Below are positions 53,608 to 63,064 of a DNA stretch of 64,000 nucleotides, piece by piece. Position 1 is the stretch's first letter; each line of letters begins with the position of its first letter. The position numbers and the translations under genes are program-made. The stretch covers positions 124,001 through 188,000 of the forward strand of contig CALURL010000001.1 of assembly GCA_944323155.1 (NCBI GenBank). The letters run 5' to 3'. The notes below the pieces were generated by a model, which worked only from the letters and a program-made list of their open reading frames with translations, was not told where the DNA came from and did not search any database. Source of the DNA: Candidatus Gastranaerophilales bacterium (GTDB taxonomy: Bacteria > Cyanobacteriota > Vampirovibrionia > Gastranaerophilales > Gastranaerophilaceae).

Positions 53608-55752
53608 ATGAGAAAATCAAATATTATTTTAGGGGCATTAATAGTAAGTTTATTTATTACAAACCCGGCCAACGCGGATTTCAAAGAACATTTTGATCTG
53701 GGGCAGCAATATCTCTCAAACTTCCAGTACTCAGGTGCAATTGCGGAATTTAAAAATGCAATGAGAATAAATTATCTTGACAACTCGGCGAGAATTGGAT
53801 TAATAAATGCATATTGCGCAAGAGCACAATATTACGCTGATAAGGAACAAAATTATAAAAAGGCCGCTGATGATTTTAGAAGTGCTTTATTTTATTTAGT
53901 ATACTATCCAAATGCGAATGCCGTAAAAAATTCTAGCAGTGCAATAGTACAAGTTACGGCGAATCTTAATAGCTGCCTTAGCGCAATTAATTTTGACACA
54001 TCACCTTCAAACCGTTTTAATACAGCTAAGCAGCTTAGAGCTGATGGAGAATTTGCAGCTGCTGCGTATGAATTTAATCAATCTCTTGGGGATAAAAATT
54101 ATATTAAAGACAGCTTTGAACAGACAGGCGATATAATGAAACTTTTAGGTAACGATCAAAAAGCCGCTGAATACTACAGAAAAGCAGTTGCAGTTGCACC
54201 AGATGATATTGATTTGAGAATGTCATATGCAAAAATTCTTGATAAACTTGGAGCTTCTGACACTGCGGTTGAAGAATATAATTATGTCCTTGCAAGAACA
54301 ACCGATAACAAAGACATTTTATATTCTCTTGAAAGAATCTATAAAAAGAAACTAGAAGAATCCCCTAACGATGCCACTGTAACATCTAATCTCGGCGCAA
54401 TTATGCAAAAACAGGGTAATTTTGATGAAGCACTAAGATACTATTCAAAAGCAGAATATCTGGATCCTTCAAATGTAAATACAAGAATTAATGTTGGAAC
54501 TTTATACCAGCAAAAAGGTGATTATAAAACTGCAATAACAGCATATGACTCTGTGCTGGTACTTTATCCTGACAACACTCAGGCACTTGTTAATAAAGCA
54601 CAGTCTCTTGCGTCCTTAGGTGATAAACAACAGGCACTAAAGATTTATAAAAAAGTGATTGCTTTAGAACCGGACAACAGGCTTGCCCAAGCTCAGATGA
54701 TGGATATTGTACGAGAAACAATGACTCCACAACAATTTGTAGAATACATTAAGAAAAATAATTCTGGAGGCAGCGCATTCGATATTCTTTATAATTATGC
54801 CCTGGAACTACATAGGCAAAACAAACTTGACGATTCAATTGCAATTTACAATGAAGTATTGAATATAAATAATAATAATCCTGAAGTGTATGTAAACCTT
54901 GCAATTGCGCAGGGGCAGCAACAAAAATATAACGAAGCCATTACGACTTTAAATTCTGCGAATTCTAAATTTCCAAATAATCCGCAGGTAAAAGATGCAT
55001 TAAAAAATCTTACAGCAGAAGCGACTAACAAAAAGCTAGAAACTGCTGCGAATTTTTATAACAACAAGGATTATCAAAACGCAATTAACGAGTATTTAAA
55101 AATTCAGCCGCCGACAGCTGATGTAATGCTCGGTATAGCATCAAGCTACCAAAATCTTAATGACAATTCTAAGGCTATAGAATATTACAAAAAAGCTTTG
55201 CAGTTGAAGCCAAATGATTCAGACATTGCATACTATATTGCAGCACTCGCAGCGGATTCTCAAAATTGGAATGAGGCAAAAACGTACAATGATAAAGCAT
55301 TAGCACTAAATAGCAACAACCAGCAGGCGTTAGAATTAAATAAGGCTATCCAGCAGCAAAATATTGCAAATTCTTTAGAAAAAGCAATCTCGATGTTTGA
55401 AGCCCAAGACTATACAAACAGCTTAAATATTTTAAATCAAATTATTTCATCTGATGCGCAAAATTCCTATGCACTGTACTATAGAGGAATGATTTATGAT
55501 GCACAGAAAAAATATAAAGAAGCTATCAATGATTACCAGAAAGCATTGACTGCCAATCCGGAATTAACAATAGTTAATTATCTCATAGGTATTGACTATG
55601 ATTCACTGGAACAATATAAAAATGCACTAAATTATTATCAAACATTCATTTCACAGTACCAGGAAGATGATGATTATAAAAAATATGCTCAGACAAGAAT
55701 AAGTGAATTAAGTAAATATGCACAACAGAGTTCAACACCTAATACAAAGTAA
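53608..55752 (+). CDS. Exported TPR-repeat protein
   Basis: A 714-aa protein. A Sec signal peptide (RKSNIILGALIVSLFITNP, cleavage near ANA) precedes about 15 TPR or TPR-like units with YYRKAVAVAPDD, YYSKAEYLDPSN, YYKKALQLKPND and similar. It should be a periplasmic or outer-membrane scaffold. The start at 53608 is chosen for the signal peptide and GAGGG upstream. Its 3' end overlaps the next gene by 35 bp, which may mean the next gene starts a little later. Confidence 0.88.
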   Translation: MRKSNIILGALIVSLFITNPANADFKEHFDLGQQYLSNFQYSGAIAEFKNAMRINYLDNSARIGLINAYCARAQYYADKEQNYKKAADDFRSALFYLVYYPNANAVKNSSSAIVQVTANLNSCLSAINFDTSPSNRFNTAKQLRADGEFAAAAYEFNQSLGDKNYIKDSFEQTGDIMKLLGNDQKAAEYYRKAVAVAPDDIDLRMSYAKILDKLGASDTAVEEYNYVLARTTDNKDILYSLERIYKKKLEESPNDATVTSNLGAIMQKQGNFDEALRYYSKAEYLDPSNVNTRINVGTLYQQKGDYKTAITAYDSVLVLYPDNTQALVNKAQSLASLGDKQQALKIYKKVIALEPDNRLAQAQMMDIVRETMTPQQFVEYIKKNNSGGSAFDILYNYALELHRQNKLDDSIAIYNEVLNINNNNPEVYVNLAIAQGQQQKYNEAITTLNSANSKFPNNPQVKDALKNLTAEATNKKLETAANFYNNKDYQNAINEYLKIQPPTADVMLGIASSYQNLNDNSKAIEYYKKALQLKPNDSDIAYYIAALAADSQNWNEAKTYNDKALALNSNNQQALELNKAIQQQNIANSLEKAISMFEAQDYTNSLNILNQIISSDAQNSYALYYRGMIYDAQKKYKEAINDYQKALTANPELTIVNYLIGIDYDSLEQYKNALNYYQTFISQYQEDDDYKKYAQTRISELSKYAQQSSTPNTK

Positions 55753-56698
55753 AGTTTCACTAGCTCCTATGGCAGGAATAACGGATTATGTTTTGAGAAG
55801 TTTAATCCGTAGATATTCTAAAACCTGTCTTCTTGAAACTGAAATGATAAGTTCGGAGTATCTCGCACAAACGCTTAACGGAAGAAGTGGAACAGAAATT
55901 TTTAAACGAGATGCAGACCACTCGCCGATATCTTATCAAATAAGCGGCCATAAGCCAGAAATGATGAAAAAAGCTGCAGAGTTCTTAACAAATTATGCAG
56001 ATATGGTAGACATTAATATGGGCTGTCCGGTTAACAAAGTTGTAAAAGGACAGGATGGAGCAGCATTAATGAGAAATCCATCACTTGCGGCTGATTTGGT
56101 AAAAGCAGTAAAAGCCGGGACAGATAAACCCGTAAGTGTCAAATTTCGTTTGGGATATACAGTTGATGAAATGAATTATGTTGAGTTCGGTCAAAAAATG
56201 CAGGAAGCAGGTGCTGAATTTATTACTATACACGCCCGCACGCGTTCTCAAATGTATTCAGGAAAAGCGGATTGGGGAAAGATTAAAAAACTTAAAGAGA
56301 ATGTTGATATTCCGGTGTTTGCAAATGGAGATGTTGTATCAGTAGAAACAGCAATTCAGTGTTTGGATGAAAGCAGCGCTGACGGCATTGCAATAGGGCG
56401 CGCAGCAATGGGGGATCCTACGCTAATTCATAGGATAGAACACTATTTGCGAACAGGTGAAAAACTTCAAGAGCCAACTTTAGAAGAAAAAGTTGAAATG
56501 ATAAAATTACACATTAATGAAGAAATTAAACTGCGTGGTGAAAATGTCGGGATTAAATTTGTCAGAAAATTTTATCCATATTATATTTCAGGTTTAAAAA
56601 ACGCGGCGAAAGTTCGCCAGGCCTTAGTAACTGAAGATGATTACAATAAAATAATGACAATTCTAGATGAATTGCCATTATTATGTAAGTCTGTATAA
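55718..56698 (+). CDS. tRNA-dihydrouridine synthase (DusB-like)
   Basis: Reduces uridines in tRNA D-loops using FMN and NADPH. The 326-aa protein has LAPMAGITDYVLRSL, INMGCPVNKVVKGQDG with the catalytic Cys, FRLGYTVDEMN, TIHARTRSQMYSGKADW and DGIAIGRAAMGDP. The start shown gives a 12-residue tail before the conserved region and overlaps the TPR gene. DusB is the closest of the bacterial subtypes by pattern. Confidence 0.94.
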   Translation: MHNRVQHLIQSKVSLAPMAGITDYVLRSLIRRYSKTCLLETEMISSEYLAQTLNGRSGTEIFKRDADHSPISYQISGHKPEMMKKAAEFLTNYADMVDINMGCPVNKVVKGQDGAALMRNPSLAADLVKAVKAGTDKPVSVKFRLGYTVDEMNYVEFGQKMQEAGAEFITIHARTRSQMYSGKADWGKIKKLKENVDIPVFANGDVVSVETAIQCLDESSADGIAIGRAAMGDPTLIHRIEHYLRTGEKLQEPTLEEKVEMIKLHINEEIKLRGENVGIKFVRKFYPYYISGLKNAAKVRQALVTEDDYNKIMTILDELPLLCKSV

Positions 56699-56724
56699 GA
56701 TTTATAAATTTTCGAAGAATCTGT

Positions 56725-58086
56725 TTATTTACCTGCAAGCACAACAGTGTAATCAGTATCAGCACAATAATAGTTTGTTGGATCGTAAATAAACTGCATA
56801 CCTTCTAACTGTGGTGTTTTCTTCTTTAACCAGTTAAAATACTCATTAGTAGCCTTATCAGAGTGCGCAGTAAAATGTGAATGAGTTCTTGAAACATTTC
56901 CTGTACATTTAATTGTAACACCGCCTGCTTTTAATTGTTCCATTAAAGCCTCTGCTTCAGCCTGTTTATCTGATGAATACAAAACACTTGCAGTGTATAG
57001 TGTAGTTTCATCGAAATGATACTTATCTCTGTATATAACTCTATTAACAACTTCTTGAGTTTTTTCAGGGTCAAGAATCCAGTAGCTTATATAGCCGTGC
57101 TGATTAGGCGCTCCAGGAAGCATTGCAACCTCAATTTTATCCATATCAATATGCTTTGCTAAAGCCGCATACTGTGACATTTCATATAAAGACATGTCTG
57201 TTTTAACGTATTTTTTTGCAACAGCAATAATATCAGGAATTTTAGCAATAGTCTGCGGACTCTTTAATTGATTTAACAAACTTCTCAAAAACCATTGCTG
57301 TCTTTGAGTTCTGCCGATATCACCGAGGGCATCATGTCTGAATCTCAAATATTCAACAGCTTCCTGACCGGACAGGTGATGAAGGCCCTTAGAAAAGTTG
57401 ATATGCAGTTTACCTGAATAATCATTGTAGTGCATTGGCTTTTCTACATAAATATCAACACCGCCCATAGCATCAACAATTTCTTTTACAGCACTATCAT
57501 GAACCATTATATACTTATCTATTTTAACACCTAATGTATCCTCTACAGTACGTTTAGTCATTTCAATGCCGCCGATTGCATGTGCTGCATTAATTTTATT
57601 CACCCCATTGTCATCAGGAAGATAAACTTTACTATCTCTTGGAATAGATAAAGCATTAATCGATTTTGTTTTAGGGTCAATATTAACTAAAATCATAGTG
57701 TCAGTTCTTGTTCCTGACCACAAATCAGAAGGAGATCCGCTTGCATCAACCCCCAAAAACAAGATATTTTGGCGTCTTAAACCAAATGGAAGTGAAAAAT
57801 CAGCATGTTCTTTACGTTCTTTGGTTTGCGCAAGTTTCATAAAGAGTTCAGTTATAGGTGAATCCTTTCCAAAATGTTTTTCCAAAAAATTTTCATTATC
57901 AGCAAGAATAAAAATACTTAAAATCACCGCAATAAAAATTATAGTCATTATAGACAAAACTCTAATAAAAGAATTTTGCTCCTCAACTTTTTTTCTTGCA
58001 TGTCTTAGATAAGGAGTATTTTCATTTTGTACTCTTCTATCTTCCGGATATCTTTGTCTTCTTCCTCGTTGTGTATTATTTGTCAT
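56725..58086 (-). CDS. LytR-CpsA-Psr (LCP) family protein with LytR_C domain
   Basis: LCP enzymes attach phosphate-linked glycopolymers to the cell wall or envelope. The 453-aa protein has a basic cytoplasmic tail, one membrane helix (about residues 42-60), the LCP core with NILFLGVDAS, RTDTMILVNIDP, ALSIPRDSKVY and YLRFRHDALGDIGRTQRQQ, and a C-terminal LytR_C-like domain (about residues 355-453). AAAGGTAATTATAATG supports the start. Convergent with dus. Confidence 0.93.
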   Translation of the reverse strand: MTNNTQRGRRQRYPEDRRVQNENTPYLRHARKKVEEQNSFIRVLSIMTIIFIAVILSIFILADNENFLEKHFGKDSPITELFMKLAQTKERKEHADFSLPFGLRRQNILFLGVDASGSPSDLWSGTRTDTMILVNIDPKTKSINALSIPRDSKVYLPDDNGVNKINAAHAIGGIEMTKRTVEDTLGVKIDKYIMVHDSAVKEIVDAMGGVDIYVEKPMHYNDYSGKLHINFSKGLHHLSGQEAVEYLRFRHDALGDIGRTQRQQWFLRSLLNQLKSPQTIAKIPDIIAVAKKYVKTDMSLYEMSQYAALAKHIDMDKIEVAMLPGAPNQHGYISYWILDPEKTQEVVNRVIYRDKYHFDETTLYTASVLYSSDKQAEAEALMEQLKAGGVTIKCTGNVSRTHSHFTAHSDKATNEYFNWLKKKTPQLEGMQFIYDPTNYYCADTDYTVVLAGK

Positions 58087-58170
58087 TATAATTACCTTTT
58101 ATTCATTTACTCTAATTAAGTTATAATAAATAATTTAAAATTAGTATCCAATATTTTAATGATTTTATTT

Positions 58171-59538
58171 CTACAAAACTTTGACAAGAAAAGTAGAAAC
58201 AAGGGAAAAATATATTGCAAGTCCCAGCACATCAATAGTAGTTGCAATAACAGGACCTGAAGCCACAGCCGGATCAACCTTGATTGATTTCAGTGCAAAA
58301 GGAGTAAAAGTTCCGATAACCGTAGCCATAGTCATATTAATAGCCATAGCAACACCAACAATAACACCTAATTCCACATTGTGCTGCCAGCCCCAGGTTA
58401 CTAAAGTAACCAAAAGGCCAAAAAATCCGCCAATACAAAAGCCAACAAACATTTCACGCATCATATGATGAAACGCCGAACTTAAAGTTATTTGTCCGGT
58501 TGACAAGCCGCGAACCATAAGTGTAATACTTTGTGTTCCGATATTTCCGCCCAAGCCAGCAAGCAAAGGCATAAAAATAGCGACGATAGGCAAAGCCTCA
58601 AGCGTATGGTCAAAATAATGAGCGACATTTACAGCAACAAATTCACCAAGAAGAGTTATAAACAACCATGGTGTACGCGCTCTTATTGCATTGAATATAT
58701 TACCCGAAATAATTTCATCTTCGTCAACCACTTCAGTAGAAATACCGGAAGATTGATAAATTTCTTCAGTTGTTTCTTCTTCAAACAAATCATGAACATC
58801 ATCCCACGTAATCATACCTTTGAGCCTATTATATAAATCAACAACCGGCAAAGCATTATATTGATATTTCATAAATTCATCAATTATATAGTCGCTGTAA
58901 TCATCCACATGTAGCTTTACGATATCTGAAATCATAATGTCTTCTACTTTTTGATTAATAGGAGAAGTCAAAAGTTTTCTCAAAGAAACAACTCCAAGCA
59001 GGTGATTTTGTTTATCAACAACATAAACATAATAAAGTTCCATATTATCCTGCTCTGCCTTAATCCTAATATGATTTAAGACATCTTGCACACTCATATC
59101 TGAATTAACAGTCAGGACAATAGGGTTCATAATACCGCCAGCCGTGTCTTCATTGTAAGTAAGTAATTCTCTAACTTCTTCTGAGAATTTGTGCGGGAGT
59201 TTATCTAGATAAGTTTCACTCTCATCATCTTCCATATCACCCAAAACATCAGCAGCAGCGTCATGAGGCATTTTGGTAAGAATACGGGAAGCAATATCTT
59301 CATCTATTTCACCAAGCAGTTCAACTTGAATTTGAGCGGGCAAATATTCAATTAAATCTGCGGCTTTTTCCAAATCAAGAAGTTTAAAGCACTGCAATCT
59401 TTCTTCAGGCTTCAACTCTTGAAAAATATCAGCCAAATCAGCTTCATGATAACTATTTAACTCATCTTTCAACTGATCAAGCGTTTCATCTTCCATAATT
59501 TCGCGTATTCTGTCAACTATGTTTGAGATGTTTAGCAT
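58171..59538 (-). CDS. mgtE: Magnesium transporter MgtE
   Basis: Mg2+ channel of the inner membrane, gated by its cytoplasmic domain. The 455-aa protein has the N-domain (LKPEERLQCFKLL), two CBS domains (about residues 130-255) and five membrane helices (about 285-450) with the VRGLSTGQITL-type pore segment. The ATG at 59538 lacks a ribosome-binding site; a TATAAT box is 6 nt upstream, so the mRNA is probably leaderless and no M-box riboswitch is possible between promoter and start. Confidence 0.94.
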   Translation of the reverse strand: MLNISNIVDRIREIMEDETLDQLKDELNSYHEADLADIFQELKPEERLQCFKLLDLEKAADLIEYLPAQIQVELLGEIDEDIASRILTKMPHDAAADVLGDMEDDESETYLDKLPHKFSEEVRELLTYNEDTAGGIMNPIVLTVNSDMSVQDVLNHIRIKAEQDNMELYYVYVVDKQNHLLGVVSLRKLLTSPINQKVEDIMISDIVKLHVDDYSDYIIDEFMKYQYNALPVVDLYNRLKGMITWDDVHDLFEEETTEEIYQSSGISTEVVDEDEIISGNIFNAIRARTPWLFITLLGEFVAVNVAHYFDHTLEALPIVAIFMPLLAGLGGNIGTQSITLMVRGLSTGQITLSSAFHHMMREMFVGFCIGGFFGLLVTLVTWGWQHNVELGVIVGVAMAINMTMATVIGTFTPFALKSIKVDPAVASGPVIATTIDVLGLAIYFSLVSTFLVKVL

Positions 59539-59544
59539 ATCAGT

Positions 59545-59573
59545 ATTATAGTACAAACATTTTTATAAGAAAA
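59545..59573 (-). promoter_or_regulatory. mgtE promoter, probably leaderless
   Basis: Minus strand TTTTCT (59568-59573, weak), a 17-nt spacer and TATAAT (59545-59550), then 6 nt to the ATG. Confidence 0.5.
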
Positions 59574-59621
59574 TTATTTTTATAGTATAATTTTTACATA
59601 AGATTTATACGGAGAGAAATT

Positions 59622-61364
59622 ATGATAAAAGATTATTTTATAGAAAAAATAGAAGCGGCAATTGAAAAAGCAATAAGCAATAATAAATTAGGAGAAATGA
59701 AAGAGTATCAAAAAGGGACTCTTGCTATTGAAAGACCTAAAAATCCTGATTTTGGAGATTTTGCAGTAAATGTATCATCACTGGCAAGATTTGCAAAAAT
59801 TGCACCTCCTCAGATTGCAAACACTATTCTTGAATTTATTGATAAAGAAGACAATGACTATACTGTTATAGGCGGCTTTATTAACTTTAAATCAGGAAAT
59901 ACACTTTTAATAAACCTTGTTGATGAAATTTTCGAAAAGAATAAAAATTTTGGCAAGCCTGAGAATATTGAAAAAGAAAAAATTATATTGGAATACGTTT
60001 CAGCAAATCCGACAGGGCCTTTCCATATCGGACACGGCCGCTGGGCTGCAATGGGAAGTGCACTGGCTAATCTTTTAAAATTCTATGGACATGAAGTTTA
60101 TCAAGAATTCTATATCAATGATGCAGGAAGCCAAATTCAAAAACTAGGCAACTCTCTTGCAATCAGGATTAGACAAGAATTAGGTGAAAATATAGATTTT
60201 CCTCAAGACGAAATTGAAAGAAAAAATTATTACCCTGGAGATTATCTAATTCCTGTTGCAAAAAAATATCTTGAAATATATCCGGAAACGAATCTTTCTA
60301 CATTCCAACCGCTATCTTCTTCCACTTTGAATAAACTTTGCGATTTTGCAAAGGATTACGAAGAAAAAGTTCAACGTGACCTGCTTGACAAATTCAGAGT
60401 GCATTTTGATAACTTTTATTCAGAACTAACACTTCACAAATCAGGCAAAGTTGATGAATGCGTAAACAAATTAAAAGCAAGCGGAAAAATCTACCAAAAA
60501 GATGGCGCAGATTGGTTTAAGTCATCAGATTACGGCGACGATCAGGATAGAGTTATAAAAAAAGCTGACGGTTCTAATACATACTTAACAGCAGATATTG
60601 CATACCACATTGATAAACTAGAACGCGGCTTTGATAGAATGATTAATATCTGGGGAGCCGACCATCACGGTTACGTTGCAAGAGTAAAAGCCTCAATTGA
60701 AGCACTCGGCTACAACCCTGATAAGCTGGAAGTTCTTCTCGGTCAGCTTGTTAACCTTGTTGTAAACGGCAATGAAGTCCGTATGGGTAAACGTAAAAAT
60801 ATGGTAACTCTAGAAGATTTAATTGACGAAGTAGGCGTTGATGCAACAAGATTTTGGATGTCTATGAGAAATATTGACACAACTTTAGATTTTGATATTG
60901 AATTAGCTAAGACAAATTCTGATGAAAATCCTGTGTTCTATGTTCAATATGCCCATGCAAGAGCGTGTTCAATTCTTAGAAACGTAATTTCTGAAAAAAT
61001 TAATACAGAAACCGGAGAAAAAACACCGGCTCCATTAACTGAACAAGAATTAAAAGAAATTACGGAAAACTACAATAAAGAGTTGATTTTCCCAACGCTT
61101 GATACTGCAAGAAAACTTATATTAAAATTGGAAGAATATAAATCTGTTATAAAGAATTCCGCAGAACAAAGACAAGTTTACACGATTTGCAGATATGTTC
61201 AGGAATTAGCATCAGAATTTCATTCTTTCTACAATGCAAACCGTGTAATTTGTGATGACAAATCATTAATGAAGTCACGAATAGCTCTTGTTTACAGCGT
61301 TAAAACAGTTCTTTGCAACGCACTTGAAGATATTCTCGGTGTTACTGCACCAGAAAGGATGTAA
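59622..61364 (+). CDS. argS: Arginyl-tRNA synthetase
   Basis: Charges tRNA-Arg. A 580-aa class I synthetase: the N-terminal Add-1 domain, SANPTGPFHIGHGRW with HIGH, the ADHHGYVAR segment, MGKRKNM in the KMSKS place, and a DALR anticodon-binding domain at the end. Divergent from mgtE; CGGAGAG precedes the ATG. A tRNA-Arg gene lies about 1.6 kb downstream. Confidence 0.97.
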   Translation: MIKDYFIEKIEAAIEKAISNNKLGEMKEYQKGTLAIERPKNPDFGDFAVNVSSLARFAKIAPPQIANTILEFIDKEDNDYTVIGGFINFKSGNTLLINLVDEIFEKNKNFGKPENIEKEKIILEYVSANPTGPFHIGHGRWAAMGSALANLLKFYGHEVYQEFYINDAGSQIQKLGNSLAIRIRQELGENIDFPQDEIERKNYYPGDYLIPVAKKYLEIYPETNLSTFQPLSSSTLNKLCDFAKDYEEKVQRDLLDKFRVHFDNFYSELTLHKSGKVDECVNKLKASGKIYQKDGADWFKSSDYGDDQDRVIKKADGSNTYLTADIAYHIDKLERGFDRMINIWGADHHGYVARVKASIEALGYNPDKLEVLLGQLVNLVVNGNEVRMGKRKNMVTLEDLIDEVGVDATRFWMSMRNIDTTLDFDIELAKTNSDENPVFYVQYAHARACSILRNVISEKINTETGEKTPAPLTEQELKEITENYNKELIFPTLDTARKLILKLEEYKSVIKNSAEQRQVYTICRYVQELASEFHSFYNANRVICDDKSLMKSRIALVYSVKTVLCNALEDILGVTAPERM

Positions 61365-61386
61365 GTCAAAAATAGAAAATATAACT

Positions 61387-61422
61387 AAAAAGGCGGCAAC
61401 AATATTTGTTACCACCTTTTTT
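61387..61422. terminator. Probable bidirectional terminator
   Basis: AAAAGGCGGCAACA and TGTTACCACCTTTT pair with small mismatches and are followed by T. It overlaps the last codons of pilin-like gene 4 on the minus strand. Confidence 0.65.
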
Positions 61423-62268
61423 GAATTTCTTCGTCGCTTAAATGTAAATAATCCATATTATGATGCTTCAATATCCAATAACCGCATGTTGCACCAGGAA
61501 ACCAGTTATAAGCCCGCCGACACTGATTTTTACCACCCTGCGGAGAATCATCTATATTATTTGACCAGCGCGCTCCTGGAAGAATTTGCTGATAATTTGA
61601 CATTGTATTAAACGATAAAAAATGTGCATCTTCGCCAAACTTATTTGGTCCCTTATTGCCATTTAAATCAACAAAAAAATCAACTACAGTACCAGGAAAA
61701 TCATAAAATACAATAGATTCCCCTGAAATTAACCTTAAAGCAGGGTATTTGTTATAAGCACTATGAGAGTAATCTGTATCATTTTGTGAATTATCCAAAT
61801 TTTTATAATAATCTTGATAAATACATTTTTTATTACTTTTACCAGCAGGACAATCAACACTAATAACTAAATAAGGTTTTAATTTGTTATAAGTGTCAAC
61901 TGCAGATTTTTCCCAAGAGTCAAATGTTCCATGCTCGGGTATTGCAAAAGTATACGCTTGATTAAGAATACTATAAACCCGCAAATACGCAGTGACAAGT
62001 TGTTTTTCTCTATATTTTTGAATGACAGAAGGGAGCGTTAAGGCAGCGACAATGCCGATTACACCGAGAGTAATTAAGACCTCAGCCAGCGTAAAGGCGG
62101 AGTTTCGCTGCAATTGATTAAAGAACCTACGTGAGCAGCATCTCCAAAGAGGGCGAGGGGATAAAAATATAGGTTGGGCTTTCAGCCCAACAAGTTCTAA
62201 TATATTAGCTAAAACACGCTTTACGCGCGTGCCCCCCCCCCGATGAGCTTTCTAAAAGATTTTTTCAT
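61409..62268 (-). CDS. Pilin-like gene 4, phase-variable candidate (OFF as sequenced)
   Basis: From the ATG at 62268 the frame reads MKKSFRKLI, three Gly, ARA and a stop (15 codons). With 11 G it would be 286 aa: GGGGT, a 36-codon extra segment encoded by an inserted element, then SAFTLAEVLITLG and a normal pilin body with CPAGKSNKKC and DLNGNKGPNKFGED. AAGGAGG precedes the ATG. The insertion keeps the frame, and the long leader may or may not be tolerated by a prepilin peptidase. A real frameshift cannot be separated from a homopolymer miscall here. Confidence 0.82.
62104..62231 (-). repeat. Inserted palindrome-rich element in pilin-like gene 4
   Basis: Between the G tract and the helix, gene 4 has 108 nt more than genes 2 and 3. 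It contains a perfect GTTGGGCT/AGCCCAAC hairpin (62173-62191), CTAATATATTAG (62197-62208), and CACGC/GCGTG arms (62215-62231). It looks like a small mobile or REP-like element read in frame. Confidence 0.6.
62232..62241 (-). repeat. G10 homopolymer in pilin-like gene 4
   Basis: Ten G in the coding sense from coding nucleotide 28, one short of frame. The usual tag is replaced by CACGCGCGTAAAGCGTG. Confidence 0.95.
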
Positions 62269-62293
62269 ACTTATCCTCCTTATTTCTTATTTA

Positions 62294-62322
62294 AATATAT
62301 CAAATTAAAAACGAATTTGCAA
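62294..62322 (-). promoter_or_regulatory. Promoter of pilin-like gene 4
   Basis: Minus strand TTGCAA (62317-62322), a 17-nt spacer and TATATT (62294-62299), just upstream of the AAGGAGG site. Confidence 0.65.
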
Positions 62323-62388
62323 GAAGAATTATACGTAATAAACAAAAAATATATATGTGCTAAAATGATAATATCTTGGAAATATACA

Positions 62389-62934
62389 ATGACAGACATA
62401 GAATTTTTTAATAATTTTACGGTAATAGATATTGAAACAACAGGCCTGAACCCTATAAAGGATAATATAATAGAATTATCTGCAATACGGGTACGAGAAA
62501 ACATTGTGGTCTCAACATTTTCCAAGCTTGTAAATCCACAAAAAGAACTTCATCCTTTCATCTCAAAGCTAACAGGAATTAATAACACCATGCTTTCTCA
62601 AGCTAAATTAGTAAATGAAGTGCTTCCAGAGTTTTTAGAATTTGTGGGAGATGATGTAATACTCGGACACAATATAAGGTTTGACATAAGCTTTATTAAT
62701 CAAAAATCTTTAACTATACTAAATCGGCCGTTTATAAATAAAAATACCGATACATTAAAACTATCAAGAAAGTTAAAAATTCAATCGCAAAATCATAAAC
62801 TAAAGACACTTGCGGATTTTTACCGGATAACCCAGGGTAGAATGCACAGAGGGCTAGAAGACTGCCGCATAACGCTCGAAGTTTACAAACATCTGCGTCA
62901 AGAAGCAATTGAAAAAAATCTTAAATTTGTGTAA
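62389..62934 (+). CDS. DnaQ-like 3'-5' exonuclease (DEDDh)
   Basis: A 181-aa exonuclease of the DnaQ/RNase T superfamily. Exo [12 protein letters not shown] (Asp and Glu), Exo [13 protein letters not shown], Exo III with [14 protein letters not shown] (His and Asp). Could act in proofreading, like epsilon, or on RNA. The ATG at 62389 is chosen as it starts the conserved domain; an in-frame upstream ATG at 62317 would add 24 residues but overlaps the promoter of pilin-like gene 4. No good ribosome-binding site. Confidence 0.9.
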   Translation: MTDIEFFNNFTVIDIETTGLNPIKDNIIELSAIRVRENIVVSTFSKLVNPQKELHPFISKLTGINNTMLSQAKLVNEVLPEFLEFVGDDVILGHNIRFDISFINQKSLTILNRPFINKNTDTLKLSRKLKIQSQNHKLKTLADFYRITQGRMHRGLEDCRITLEVYKHLRQEAIEKNLKFV

Positions 62935-62950
62935 AATAATCATATAATAT

Positions 62951-63024
62951 GTGCTTGTAGCTCAGCTGGATAGAGTGTTGGTCTCCGAAGCCGAAGGTCA
63001 CGGGTTCAAATCCCGTCAAGCACA
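62951..63024 (+). tRNA. tRNA-Arg (CCG)
   Basis: A 74-nt cloverleaf: acceptor GTGCTTG pairs with CAAGCAC plus discriminator A; D-arm GCTCAGCTGGATAGAGT; anticodon stem-loop TTGGTCTCCGAAGCCGA with CCG; T-arm ACGGGTTCAAATCCCGT. CCA is not encoded. A T run follows. Confidence 0.95.
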
Positions 63025-63064
63025 TTTTTTTCATTTTTAAATTAACATTGCAATAAATAAATTT

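Noticed and set aside
58087-59621. M-box magnesium riboswitch for mgtE
   Set aside because: The promoter -10 box lies 6 nt before the start codon, leaving no leader for a riboswitch.
20410-62268. A diversity-generating retroelement or CRISPR array behind pilin variation
   Set aside because: No reverse transcriptase, no template/variable repeat pair and no spaced direct-repeat array were seen in the window.
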